Part shown: positions 7,421 to 15,651 of the stretch, piece by piece
Numbering within the stretch: the first letter of the stretch is position 1
Layout of the letters: each line of letters opens with the position of its first letter
Source: Caulobacter sp. UNC358MFTsu5.1
Lineage (GTDB): Bacteria; Pseudomonadota; Alphaproteobacteria; Caulobacterales; Caulobacteraceae
Reading direction: 5' to 3'
DNA length: 64,000 nt
NCBI RefSeq assembly: GCF_000712075.1
Contig: NZ_JONW01000005.1
Span: 5,001 to 69,000 of the forward strand
Notes under the pieces: generated by a model
Told to the model about the DNA's origin: nothing
The model's input: the letters and a program-made list of their open reading frames with translations, nothing else
The model's database searches: none
Made by a program: the position numbers and the translations under genes

Positions 7421-8539
7421 ATGTCTCAGTCACAACGGGCCAGGAGCCGCCTAGGACGAACCGTCAGGCTGCTGCTGATGGCCTCGGCCGCTTGTGCGGC
7501 CATGGGGGCGGCCGCCGACGTCGCCCTCGCCGCCAACACCCTCAACATCGACATCAGCGGCGGCGGCACGGTGCGGTCCCTGCGGATCCGGCAGGACAAT
7601 GTGGGCCCCACCCACGTGATCAGCGCCAACGGCGCCACCAACGGGGCGGCCTTCCCCGTGCGCGGCGCGTGGAACAGCATCGCCATCACCCAGATCGGCC
7701 AGAGCAACACCCTGGCCGGGGCGGTCACCTCCAGCGCCTCGACCACCGCCTCGCTCAGCCTGACCTACGGCTCCGGCGTGACCGGCGGTAACAACCATCA
7801 CAGCCTGACGATCGGCGGGACCACGGCGCCGGTGAACCCCAGCGTCACGGTGGCCGTCATCAACTCCGATCCGACCAACGCCACCAACACGATCACCGAC
7901 GTGCTGGACGGCTCCAGCCTGACCTACGCCCTGACGCTGAACGGCGCCGACAACACCGTGGCCAACACCCTGGCCGCCACCGGCGCGGTCAATGTGACGG
8001 AGACGATCAACGGCGGCGCCCTGGGCGTCGGCAACACCGTCACCAACACCATCACCGGCGCGACCACGATCACCGGCACGATCACCATCGCCTCGGACGA
8101 CAACGTGGTGACCAACACCTCCGACGGGGCCGGAGCCAAGACGTTCAGCGTCAACCTGCCCAGCGGCGGCGCCGACGGCAACACGATCAGCACCGACTTC
8201 ACCGGCGGCTCGGGGACCCAGATCTCGAACCTGACGGTCAACGGCGTGACCTCGCGCGTCGACTACAGCGTCGTGGCCAGCGGCGCGGGATCGACTGTCA
8301 ACACCACGCTCAGCAACGCCGTCGGCGCGGCGGGCGCGGCGGGCGTCGTGCGGGTGGTCCAGACCGGCAGCGGCGCCTCCCTGGGCCTGACCGTCAACGG
8401 CGGGGCCTTCACCATGGGCTCCGACACGGTGGACAGCCTGACCGGCGGCATCCTGGTCACCCAGGCCAATCCCGGCGCCTCGGCCAACCTGATCGTCACC
8501 GCGGGGGGCGATGGCTACACATTCGCGATCAGCCAGTAG
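7421..8539 (+). CDS. Curlin-repeat-like secreted protein, probable amyloid subunit
   Basis: The 372-aa protein has a signal peptide (basic start, then LLLMASAACAAMGAAADVALA) and ATG 7421 follows AGAGAGGAA. The mature chain is almost free of Lys, Cys and aromatics and rich in Thr, Asn, Gly, Val and Ser. One stretch, ITQIGQSNTLAGAV, fits the curlin repeat pattern Q-x-G-x-x-N-x-A. Several further GxxNTVxNT segments (GADNTVANT, GVGNTVTNT, SDDNVVTNT) repeat every 30-40 residues. Placed directly after CsgF- and CsgG-like genes, it is the best candidate for the exported fibre subunit. It is much longer than CsgA (about 150 aa). Amyloid formation is inferred, not shown. Confidence 0.68.
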   Translation: MSQSQRARSRLGRTVRLLLMASAACAAMGAAADVALAANTLNIDISGGGTVRSLRIRQDNVGPTHVISANGATNGAAFPVRGAWNSIAITQIGQSNTLAGAVTSSASTTASLSLTYGSGVTGGNNHHSLTIGGTTAPVNPSVTVAVINSDPTNATNTITDVLDGSSLTYALTLNGADNTVANTLAATGAVNVTETINGGALGVGNTVTNTITGATTITGTITIASDDNVVTNTSDGAGAKTFSVNLPSGGADGNTISTDFTGGSGTQISNLTVNGVTSRVDYSVVASGAGSTVNTTLSNAVGAAGAAGVVRVVQTGSGASLGLTVNGGAFTMGSDTVDSLTGGILVTQANPGASANLIVTAGGDGYTFAISQ

Positions 8540-8966
8540 GGTCGCAGCCCTCGCCCTGCTGCTGGGGCTGGCGGCGGGTGTCGTCCTGACGACGCCCGCC
8601 GCCAGTCGCGCCGCGACCCTGCTGATCTGCCGGGTGTTCGACACCGCCACGCCGCCGATCCGCCCCCTGGTCGTGCCCGCCGGCTCGCTGTTCCGCGACA
8701 CCGGCCGCTCGGACGATCCCCTGGCGGCCTTCACCGGCGACGCCTGGTCGCTGCGGCTGGAGACCGTGGGCGACACCGTGATCCCCTCGCTTCGGGCCTG
8801 CGCCCGCTCCCCCGTGCGGATCACCAGCGACTCCAGCGTCAAGGCGGTGTCGGCCAACGACAACCGGACCTTCGTCTACGCCGGCTCGAACCTGCTGCTC
8901 GACGCGCCCGAGACGTCGGAGGAGATGTTCGGACTGACGGGCCGGATGCTGGACCAGGCGCCTTGA
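8511..8966 (+). CDS. Small secreted protein of the Csg-like operon, unknown family
   Basis: The 151-aa protein has an N-terminal signal peptide (about residues 1-34, ending ASRA-A). The mature part of about 115 residues has two cysteines, in LLICRVF and LRACARS, that could form a disulfide. I do not recognise the family; it is not obviously CsgE, CsgC or CsgH. ATG 8511 lies 29 bases inside the preceding curlin-like gene, which argues for translational coupling and joint function. A periplasmic chaperone, a minor subunit or a nucleator are all possible. This is the last gene of the operon. Confidence 0.65.
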   Translation: MATHSRSASRVAALALLLGLAAGVVLTTPAASRAATLLICRVFDTATPPIRPLVVPAGSLFRDTGRSDDPLAAFTGDAWSLRLETVGDTVIPSLRACARSPVRITSDSSVKAVSANDNRTFVYAGSNLLLDAPETSEEMFGLTGRMLDQAP

Positions 8967-9093
8967 GACCTGCCGGCGACACGCGCCCCGATCGACGCCG
9001 GAGCGTGGCCGTTTCGCCCAACCGACGCCTTGCTTGCGCCACGTGCTCCGGCCAAGGTGCGCCCCCTCCGATGGTCTATCCTCAAGGTCGCAC

Positions 9094-12048
9094 ATGATCC
9101 GCGTTTCGCGCCTGGCGCTCGTCCTCTCCGCCGGGCTCAGCCTCTCAGCCTGCGCGACCCTGTCCCACGTGATGCCCGGCGGAAAGGACGAGGCCGCCGC
9201 GCCGGCCGCCCCGGCCGCAACGTCGACGCCCAAGGCGTCGCACGAGCTTCCGCCCAAGCCGTCGCCCAAGACCTCTGACGTCCCGACCATCGACCAGGTG
9301 AAGCCGGGCCAGTGGCCGCAGGCCGTCTCGGACGTCGCGCCCGATCCGCGCGTGCGCTTCGGCGTGCTGCCCAACGGCATGCGCTACGCCATCCAGAAGA
9401 ACGCCACCCCGCCCGGCCAGGCCGCCCTGCGCCTGTGGTTCGACGCCGGCTCGCTGAACGAGACCGACGAACAGCAGGGCCTGGCCCACTTCCTCGAGCA
9501 CATGGCCTTCAACGGCTCCAAGAACGTGCCCGAAGGCGAGATGATCAAGATCCTCGAGCGCCACGGCCTGTCGTTCGGCGCCGACACCAACGCCTCGACC
9601 AATTTCAGCGAGACCACCTACCAGCTGGACCTGCCCAAAACCGACGACGACACGGTCGACACCGCCATGATGCTGCTGCGCGAGGCGGCCGGCGAGCTGA
9701 CCATCGCGCCGGACGCGGTGGATCGCGAGCGCGGCGTGGTGCTGTCGGAGGAGCGCACCCGCGACAGCCCCGGCTACCGCGTGTTCGTCAACACCTTCGG
9801 CTTCCAGCTGCAGGGCCAGCGGCCGCCGCAGCGCCTGCCGATCGGCAAGACCGACATCCTCAAGGCCGCCCCGGCCCAGACCATCCGCGACTTCTACCAG
9901 GCCTGGTACCGGCCCGAGAACGCCGTGGTGGTGGCGGTGGGCGACTTCGACGTCGACGCCATGGAGGCCAAGATCAAGGCCCGCTTCGGCGACTGGAAGG
10001 GCCAGGGCCAGCCGGGCGTGAGGCCCGACCTCGGCCCCGTGGCCAAGCGCGGCCTGACCGCCAAGGTGCTGGTCGAGCCCGGCGCCCAGACCTCGGTCCA
10101 GATGGCCTGGGTCCTGCCGCCCGACCTGGAGCTGGAGACCCGCGCCAAGGACAAGGAAGAGCTGGCCAAGGCCCTGGGCTTCGCGGTGCTGAACCGACGG
10201 CTGACGGTGCTGACGCGCTCGGACAATCCGCCGTTCATCGTCGCCGTGGCCGTGCAGAACGACCAGGAGCACGCCGCCGACATCACCACCCTCGGCGCCA
10301 CCGTCCAGCCGGGCCACTGGGCCGAGGCGCTGACCGCCCTGGAGCAGGAACAGCGCCGCATCGTCCAGTACGGCGTGCGCCAGGACGAGCTGGACCGCGA
10401 GATCGCCTCGATGCGGGCCGCCTTCGTGGCCGCCGCCGCGGGCGAGGCCACCCAGCGCACCACGGCCCTGGCCGGCGCCATCGTCGGCACGCTGGGCGAT
10501 CGCGAGATCGTCACCAGCCCGTCCCAGAACCTGGCCGTCTTCGACGAGGCCACCAAGGGCCTGACCGCCGAGAAGGTCTCGGCCCTGGTGAAGGCCCAGT
10601 TCGCCGGCTCGGGCCCGCTGATCACCGTCCCGACCCCGACCGCCATCGACGGCGCGGAGAAGACGGTGCTGGACGCCTACGCCGCCTCGGCCAAGACCCC
10701 GGTCACGGCCCCGGCCGCGCCGGGCGTCATCAACTGGCCCTATGCGACGTTCGGCGCCAAGGGCGCGGTCGTCGAGCAGAAGGACGTCACCGACCTGGAC
10801 ACCGTCTTCGTGCGTTTCGCCAACGGCGTGCGCCTGACGGTCAAGCCGACCAAGTTCCGCGACGACCAGATCCTGGTGAAGGCTCGGATCGGCCACGGCC
10901 TGCTGGACCTGCCGTCGGGCGCCCAGTCCCCGATGTGGGCCGGCTCGGCCTTCATCGAGGGCGGCCTCAAGCAGATCAGCACCCAGGACATGGAGCGGGT
11001 GCTGAACGGCAAGGTCTACAACGCCGGCCTGGGGGTCGAGGACGACGCCTTCAGCCTGTCGGGCCGCACCCGTCCGGAGGACCTGGACACCGAACTGCAG
11101 GTGCTGGCCGCCTACGCCACCGAGGGCGGCTGGCGTCCCGAGGCCTTCAACCGCATCAAGACCTATTACGGCTCGATCCACGACCAGCTGGAAAGCACGC
11201 CCAGCGGCGTGATGGGGCGCGACCTGGGCGGGCTGCTGCACGGCGGCGACGGCCGCTGGACCTTCCCAAGCCGCCAGCAGATCGCCGGCGCGACGCTGGA
11301 ACCGCTGAAGTCGGCGGTGTCCGGTCCGCTGGCCGCCGATTCCATCGAGGTGGTGATCGTCGGCGACATCACGGTCGACAAGGCCGTGGCGGCCGTGGCC
11401 CAGACCTTCGGCGCCCTGCCGGCCCGTCCCGACACCCCGGCCCCGGCCGGGGCCGAGAAGGCGCCCTTCCCCGCCCCGTCGAAGACCCCGATCGTCCGCA
11501 CCCACAAGGGCCGGGCCGACCAGGGCCAGCTGTTCATGGCCTGGAAGACCGACGACCTGTTCAGCGACCTGCAGCGGGCCCGCAACATCCAGGTCCTGGC
11601 CCAGGTGATGCAGCTGCGGCTGACCGACGAACTGCGCGAGAAGCAGGGGGCGACCTATTCGCCCTCGGCCTCGGCGACGGCCAGCGTGGCCTTCACCGGC
11701 TGGGGCTATCTGGCGGTCAGCGTTGAGACCCCGCCCGACAAGATCGACGGCGTCATCGCCAGCATCCGCCAGATCGCCGCCGACCTGCGCGACAAGCCGA
11801 TCGACGCCGACGAGCTGGAACGGGCCAAGAAGCCGCGCATCGACCAGATCGAGAAGGCCCGCGAAACCAACGAGTACTGGCTGGGAGCCCTGTCGGGCGC
11901 CCAGACCGACCCGCGCCTGCTGACCGCCACCCGCTCGGTGCTGGCCGGCCTGCAGCGCGTCAGCATCGCCGACGTCCAGAAGGCGGCCCAGACCTTCCTG
12001 GGCGACGACAAGTCGTGGACGATGATCGTCAAGCCGGAGGGGAAGTAA
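9094..12048 (+). CDS. M16 family zinc metallopeptidase, lipoprotein
   Basis: The 984-aa protein starts at ATG 9094; an upstream in-frame start at 9034 is rejected because it would bury the signal peptide. A lipobox LSAC marks a lipoprotein. The first M16 domain carries the inverted zinc motif HFLEH (H132, E135, H136), with the third ligand in SEERTRD near residue 219. A second, inactive M16 half follows, as in pitrilysin and insulinase proteins, which enclose and degrade short peptides. Location should be periplasmic and membrane-anchored. It stands alone, and a perfect palindrome 9 bp after its stop may end the transcript. Confidence 0.92.
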   Translation: MIRVSRLALVLSAGLSLSACATLSHVMPGGKDEAAAPAAPAATSTPKASHELPPKPSPKTSDVPTIDQVKPGQWPQAVSDVAPDPRVRFGVLPNGMRYAIQKNATPPGQAALRLWFDAGSLNETDEQQGLAHFLEHMAFNGSKNVPEGEMIKILERHGLSFGADTNASTNFSETTYQLDLPKTDDDTVDTAMMLLREAAGELTIAPDAVDRERGVVLSEERTRDSPGYRVFVNTFGFQLQGQRPPQRLPIGKTDILKAAPAQTIRDFYQAWYRPENAVVVAVGDFDVDAMEAKIKARFGDWKGQGQPGVRPDLGPVAKRGLTAKVLVEPGAQTSVQMAWVLPPDLELETRAKDKEELAKALGFAVLNRRLTVLTRSDNPPFIVAVAVQNDQEHAADITTLGATVQPGHWAEALTALEQEQRRIVQYGVRQDELDREIASMRAAFVAAAAGEATQRTTALAGAIVGTLGDREIVTSPSQNLAVFDEATKGLTAEKVSALVKAQFAGSGPLITVPTPTAIDGAEKTVLDAYAASAKTPVTAPAAPGVINWPYATFGAKGAVVEQKDVTDLDTVFVRFANGVRLTVKPTKFRDDQILVKARIGHGLLDLPSGAQSPMWAGSAFIEGGLKQISTQDMERVLNGKVYNAGLGVEDDAFSLSGRTRPEDLDTELQVLAAYATEGGWRPEAFNRIKTYYGSIHDQLESTPSGVMGRDLGGLLHGGDGRWTFPSRQQIAGATLEPLKSAVSGPLAADSIEVVIVGDITVDKAVAAVAQTFGALPARPDTPAPAGAEKAPFPAPSKTPIVRTHKGRADQGQLFMAWKTDDLFSDLQRARNIQVLAQVMQLRLTDELREKQGATYSPSASATASVAFTGWGYLAVSVETPPDKIDGVIASIRQIAADLRDKPIDADELERAKKPRIDQIEKARETNEYWLGALSGAQTDPRLLTATRSVLAGLQRVSIADVQKAAQTFLGDDKSWTMIVKPEGK

Positions 12049-12056
12049 CCCATGGT

Positions 12057-12090
12057 TCCGCTCATCCCGGCAAATGCCGGGATGAGCGGA
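12057..12090. repeat. Perfect palindrome of the ctcatcccggc repeat family
   Basis: Arms TCCGCTCATCCCGGC and GCCGGGATGAGCGGA surround AAAT. There is no T tract, but the stem is strong and sits directly after the M16 gene. Related copies occur at 16981-17107 and 27726-27757. Confidence 0.7.
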
Positions 12091-12100
12091 GCTGAGAGAT

Positions 12101-12244
12101 TTACCGGCAGGCGATCAGGCGGACCGGATCCTGCGGGGCCCGGGTCGACGGGTGGGCGAGCGCCCCGTAGGCCACGAGCGCCCAGATCGCCAGCACGGCC
12201 AGCCATTCGACGGGGGTGACGGGATAGGGCCTGGGCGGTTTCAT
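12101..12244 (-). CDS. Possible 47-aa single-span membrane peptide
   Basis: From ATG 12244 the peptide starts MKPPRPYPVTPVEW, followed by a hydrophobic stretch of about 17 residues (LAVLAIWALVAYGALA) and a short polar tail. It resembles small inner-membrane peptides, but there is no clear ribosome site and no family I recognise. A longer version from 12298 is possible. It is divergent from the LysR gene and convergent with the M16 gene. Confidence 0.35.
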   Translation of the reverse strand: MKPPRPYPVTPVEWLAVLAIWALVAYGALAHPSTRAPQDPVRLIACR

Positions 12245-12315
12245 GGCGGCGTTATCCGACGGTTGCCCTTCCTCGGATAACGACTTATCAGCGGACATCT
12301 GTGAGGTTTCGTCAC

Positions 12316-13287
12316 ATGGCCGCCCGCTCGCTCCCGCCGCTCAACGCCCTGCGCGCCTTCGAGGCGTTCGGCCGGCGCGGCCGGATGACCCTGGCGGCCG
12401 ACGAGCTGTGCGTCACCCACGGGGCGATCAGCCGCCAGATCCGCCAGTTGGAGGATCACCTGGGCGTGGCCCTGACCGAGGGGCCGCGCAACCGCCTGAC
12501 CCTGACCGAGGCCGGCCTGACCCTGGCCCAGGCCCTGACCCAGGCGCTGGACCAGATCGAGGCCGCCCTGCCCCAGCCCGCCGGCGCGGGCGACGGGGCG
12601 CTGGTGGTCTCGTGCCTGCCGACCTTCGCCATGAAGTGGCTGATCCCGCGCCTGCCCGGCTTCGTCGCCGCCCATCCCGACATCCAGGCGCGGATCGTGG
12701 AGTCCAACGGCCCGTTCGACTTCCGCGCCGACGGCGTGGACCTGGCGATCCGCATGCGCCTGCCCGATGCCCCGCCCTCGCCGGACGCCGAGGTCACGCC
12801 GTTCCTCAAGCACTATGTCGGGCCGGTGGCCGCCCCGGCCCTGGCCGCCCAGATCGAGGCCCCGGAGAGCCTGGCCCGCCTGCCCCGGCTGCACACCCGC
12901 ACCTTCCTGGAGAGTTGGGCCGAATGGGAGGCCGCGGCGAAGGTCGTCCTGCCGCCGGCCGCCGTGAACCGCGAGTTCGACCACTATTTCTACATGCTGG
13001 AGGCCGCCGCCGCCGGCCTGGGCGTGGCGCTCAGTCCCTGGGCCTTCGCCGAGACCGACCTGGTCTCCGGGCGCCTGGTCGCGCCGCTGGGCATGATCCC
13101 CGGCCAAGCCCGGGTCTGCGCCCTGACGCCCAAGGGCAAGGCCACCCGCGCCGCGCGCCGGTTCCGCGACTGGCTGGTGGCCGAGGGCGCGGCGACGCCG
13201 CCCCCGCCCGGCTCGCGGCCGGGTTCTCAACAGCTGGTCGAGCGCGCCGGAGCAAAAGCCCTTACACTTTCGCGTCCGGCCCTCTAG
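12316..13287 (+). CDS. LysR-family regulator, GcvA type
   Basis: The 323-aa protein begins with the pattern LPPLNALRAFEAFGRRG typical of GcvA-like LysR regulators. The helix-turn-helix is at about residues 18-62 (LAADELCVTHGAISRQIRQLE), then a substrate-binding effector domain runs to about residue 300. The C-terminal 30 residues are Pro/Ala/Gly-rich and probably disordered. ATG 12316 is preferred over the in-frame GTG 12301. There is no obvious target next to it apart from the tiny divergent ORF, so its ligand and regulon are unknown. Confidence 0.88.
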   Translation: MAARSLPPLNALRAFEAFGRRGRMTLAADELCVTHGAISRQIRQLEDHLGVALTEGPRNRLTLTEAGLTLAQALTQALDQIEAALPQPAGAGDGALVVSCLPTFAMKWLIPRLPGFVAAHPDIQARIVESNGPFDFRADGVDLAIRMRLPDAPPSPDAEVTPFLKHYVGPVAAPALAAQIEAPESLARLPRLHTRTFLESWAEWEAAAKVVLPPAAVNREFDHYFYMLEAAAAGLGVALSPWAFAETDLVSGRLVAPLGMIPGQARVCALTPKGKATRAARRFRDWLVAEGAATPPPPGSRPGSQQLVERAGAKALTLSRPAL

Positions 13288-13339
13288 TTTCCGCCGATCC
13301 CCCGCGCCCTGCGCGCCCCATCGATATCAGGAGCCCGTC

Positions 13340-13546
13340 ATGGACGCCGGCACGATCACCAAGCTCGAAGCCCATCTCAAGCGTACCTTCGGCAACCCGC
13401 ACATCGCCCTGAAGGCCCGTCCCAAGCAGAAGGACTCGGCCGAGGTCGAGGTGAAGGGCGAATTCATCGGCGTCATCTTCCAAGACGAAGACGAAGACGG
13501 CTCCTTCATGTTCGAGATGGCGATCCTGGCCGAAGACCTGGAATAG
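13340..13546 (+). CDS. DUF3126-family small protein
   Basis: The 68-aa acidic protein matches the small DUF3126 family of alphaproteobacteria in size and in features such as a KLEAHLKRTFGNP start and an EVKGEFIGVIFQDEDEDGSF middle. The function of the family is unknown. ATG 13340 follows a purine-rich AGGAG site. It is a single gene between LysR and the toxin-antitoxin pair. Confidence 0.85.
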   Translation: MDAGTITKLEAHLKRTFGNPHIALKARPKQKDSAEVEVKGEFIGVIFQDEDEDGSFMFEMAILAEDLE

Positions 13547-13559
13547 GCTTCTCCGCCGC

Positions 13560-13606
13560 TTGGCGAAAATGACCACTTTGACTATCTTTCGGTCGAAGTG
13601 GTCATT
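13560..13606 (+). promoter_or_regulatory. vapBC promoter with operator
   Basis: A perfect 11-bp inverted repeat, AATGACCACTT (13568-13578) and AAGTGGTCATT (13596-13606), has a 17-nt spacer. A promoter-like TTGGCG (13560-13565), 17 nt, TATCTT (13583-13588) places one arm between -35 and -10 and the other near the start site, as expected for autorepression by the antitoxin-toxin complex. Confidence 0.65.
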
Positions 13607-13616
13607 GGAGGGCGTC

Positions 13617-13895
13617 ATGCCCGATGGAACCTGGAGTCTGGCCGACGCGAAGGCCAAGTTGAGCGAAGTGGTCGAACGGGCCAAGACCCAGGGCCCTCAA
13701 CACCTTACCAAGAACGGCAAGGACGCCGCCGTCGTCCTCTCGGCGGAGGACTACCGACGGCTCAGCGAGGCGGAAGCCAACACCGCCAAGCCGCCCCCCA
13801 GCTGGCTCGATCCTCGCTACCGCGTTCTCAGCGACGAAGAACACGCGCGACTGTTCACCCGTGACCCGGATCCGGGGCGGGTGATCGAGTTCTGA
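13617..13895 (+). CDS. Phd/YefM-type antitoxin
   Basis: The 92-aa protein starts MPDGTWSLADAKAKLSEVVERA, the usual Phd/YefM N-terminal DNA-binding fold (TWSLADAKAKLSEVV ... VVLSAEDYRRL, residues 5-52). A C-terminal tail should wrap the toxin. ATG 13617 follows GGAGGG; earlier in-frame Met codons lie in the operator and are rejected. The stop TGA overlaps the toxin ATG (TGATG), so the two are translationally coupled. As in related pairs, the antitoxin alone or with toxin should repress the operon through the inverted repeat upstream. Confidence 0.88.
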   Translation: MPDGTWSLADAKAKLSEVVERAKTQGPQHLTKNGKDAAVVLSAEDYRRLSEAEANTAKPPPSWLDPRYRVLSDEEHARLFTRDPDPGRVIEF

Positions 13896-14314
13896 TGTTT
13901 CTGCTCGACACGAACGTCCTGTCGGATTCCACCAAACTGACGCCGCATCTCTCGGTGACCCGATGGCTGGGTGCGCAATCCCGTTCGACGCTGTTCGCCA
14001 GCGTCATCAGCCTGGCCGAGGCGAACTACGGCATTGAAAGACTTCCCGCGGGCCGAAAGGCCGACAGCCTGCGCCATTGGCTCGGCAGCGTGATCGTCGA
14101 TTTTGGCGAACGCATGCTGCCCGTCGACGCGCAGGTCGCCATGGCGCAAGCGCGCCTCCGCCGTTCGGCCGAGAACGATCGGCGGACCATGCCCGCGAAC
14201 GACGCGTTCATCGCCGCTACGGCGGAGGTCCACGGCCTCACCCTGGCGACTCGCAACGTCCGTGACTTCGAAGCCTGGAGCGGGCCGGTGTTCAATCCGT
14301 GGGACGCGGATTAG
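13895..14314 (+). CDS. PIN-domain toxin (VapC/FitB type)
   Basis: The 139-aa PIN-domain ribonuclease has the acidic catalytic set visible as D5 (LLDTNVLSD), E42 (LAEANYGIE), D103 (ANDAFIAA) and D124 (NVRDFE). The family cuts tRNA or other RNA when the antitoxin is lost. The gene begins inside the antitoxin stop codon. The FitB-like sequence with a Phd-type antitoxin is a common alphaproteobacterial pairing. Its stop codon overlaps that of the convergent MFS gene. Confidence 0.9.
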   Translation: MFLLDTNVLSDSTKLTPHLSVTRWLGAQSRSTLFASVISLAEANYGIERLPAGRKADSLRHWLGSVIVDFGERMLPVDAQVAMAQARLRRSAENDRRTMPANDAFIAATAEVHGLTLATRNVRDFEAWSGPVFNPWDAD

Positions 14315-15582
14315 CCGGCGGTCGCCTCCGCGACCATCCCCCGACGCACCATCAGCGACGCCCCGGCGGCCAGCAGCCCCGCCGCCCCGGCGATGACGAA
14401 CGCCTCCATGTACTGCCCCTGCTGCGCGCGGATCACGCCCGCGCCGATCGCGGCCGTCGCCGCGCCCAGCTGGTGGCCCGCGCCGATCCAGCCGAACACG
14501 ATGGGCCCGTCGCGATCGCCGAACGCCTCGGTGGCCAGGCGCACGGTCGGCGGCACCGTGGCGATCCAGTCCAGGCCGTAGAACACCGCGAAGACCGACA
14601 GGCTCATCAGCGAGAAGTCTGAGAACGGCAGGTAGATCAGCGAGAGCCCGCGCAGGGCGTAGTAGACGAACAGCAGCTTGCGCGGATCGTAGCGGTCGGT
14701 CAGCCAGCCCGAGGCCGTGGTGCCGAACAGGTCGAACAGCCCCATCAGCGCCAGCAGACCCGCGGCCTTGACCTCGGGCAGGCCCCGGTCGCCGCAGAAG
14801 GCGATCATGTGCACGCCGATCAGGCCGTTGGTGGTCAGGCCGCAGATGAAGAAGCCGCCGAACAGCAGCCAGAAGGTGCGGGTCTTGCTGGCCCGGTGCA
14901 GGGCGCCGAAGGCGGCGGCCAGGGCGTTGGACGCCGAGCCCTTGGGCGGCGGGGTCCAGTCGTCGGGCGCGCCGAACGGGCGCTGGCCGATGGCGTCGGG
15001 GCTTTCGGGGATCAGCAGCCAGCAGATCGGGGCCATGATCGCGGCGACGGCGGCCACGGTCAGCACCACCGGCCGCCAGCCGCCATGGTCGGCGATCCAG
15101 GCCATGGCCGGCAGGAAGATCAGCGAGCCGGTGGCCGTCGCCGCCGTCAGCAGGCCCAGCATCAGGCCGCGCCGCTGGACGAACCAGCGATTGACGATGG
15201 TCGCGCCCAGCACCATGGCCACCGCCCCGCTGCCGACGCCCGCCATCACGCCCCAGGTGGCCACGTACTGCCAGCTCTGGGTCATGAAGGCCGACAACCC
15301 GGTGGACACCGCCATCAGCAGCAGGGCCAGGCTGATCGTGCGCCGCACGCCGAACGACTGCATCAGCGCCGCCGCGAACGGTCCGGTCAGGCCGTAGAGG
15401 AAGATGCCGATCCCGGCGGCCAGGGAGATCGAGCCGCGGTCCCAGTGGAAGGCCTTCTCCAGCGGCAGGATCAGCACGCCGGGCGCGGCGCGGAGGCCGG
15501 CGGCCGACAGCAGGGCCAGGAAGGTCGCGGCGGCCACGACGAAGGCGTAGCGGTTTCCGAGGGTGCGACGAAGAATCTGCAT
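14311..15582 (-). CDS. MFS transporter
   Basis: The 423-aa protein has about 12 hydrophobic spans and an MFS loop motif (GVRRTISLALL after span 2, with DRYDPRKLL as the second-half equivalent). No substrate can be named. ATG 15582 (MQILRRTLGNRYAF) is chosen over ATG 15621, because the latter sits within a promoter -10 (TTGACG 15646-15641, 18 nt, TATGCA 15622-15617). It is divergent from a TetR regulator, and palindromes lie in the shared region, so it is probably repressed by that regulator and induced by its own substrate. Confidence 0.85.
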   Translation of the reverse strand: MQILRRTLGNRYAFVVAAATFLALLSAAGLRAAPGVLILPLEKAFHWDRGSISLAAGIGIFLYGLTGPFAAALMQSFGVRRTISLALLLMAVSTGLSAFMTQSWQYVATWGVMAGVGSGAVAMVLGATIVNRWFVQRRGLMLGLLTAATATGSLIFLPAMAWIADHGGWRPVVLTVAAVAAIMAPICWLLIPESPDAIGQRPFGAPDDWTPPPKGSASNALAAAFGALHRASKTRTFWLLFGGFFICGLTTNGLIGVHMIAFCGDRGLPEVKAAGLLALMGLFDLFGTTASGWLTDRYDPRKLLFVYYALRGLSLIYLPFSDFSLMSLSVFAVFYGLDWIATVPPTVRLATEAFGDRDGPIVFGWIGAGHQLGAATAAIGAGVIRAQQGQYMEAFVIAGAAGLLAAGASLMVRRGMVAEATAG

Positions 15583-15590
15583 GCGATGTA

Positions 15591-15646
15591 ACCGATCGGT
15601 ACGGGGCTTGTCGCCTTGCATACGTACCGGTAAGTAACATCGTCAA
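15591..15646. promoter_or_regulatory. Divergent MFS/TetR promoter region with palindromes
   Basis: Two palindromes, ACCGATCGGT (15591-15600) and TACCGGTA (15625-15632), share the half site TACCG/CGGTA. The minus promoter for the MFS gene (TTGACG, 18 nt, TATGCA) and a plus promoter for TetR (TTGTCG 15608-15613, 17 nt, TAAGTA 15631-15636) both overlap them. They are good candidates for the TetR operator. Confidence 0.5.
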
Positions 15647-15651
15647 GCGCC

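Noticed and set aside
9145-11505. Very long antisense frame opposite the M16 peptidase
   Set aside because: A GC-rich shadow frame full of Gly, Arg, Val and Asp with no domain; the plus-strand gene has all the zinc motifs.
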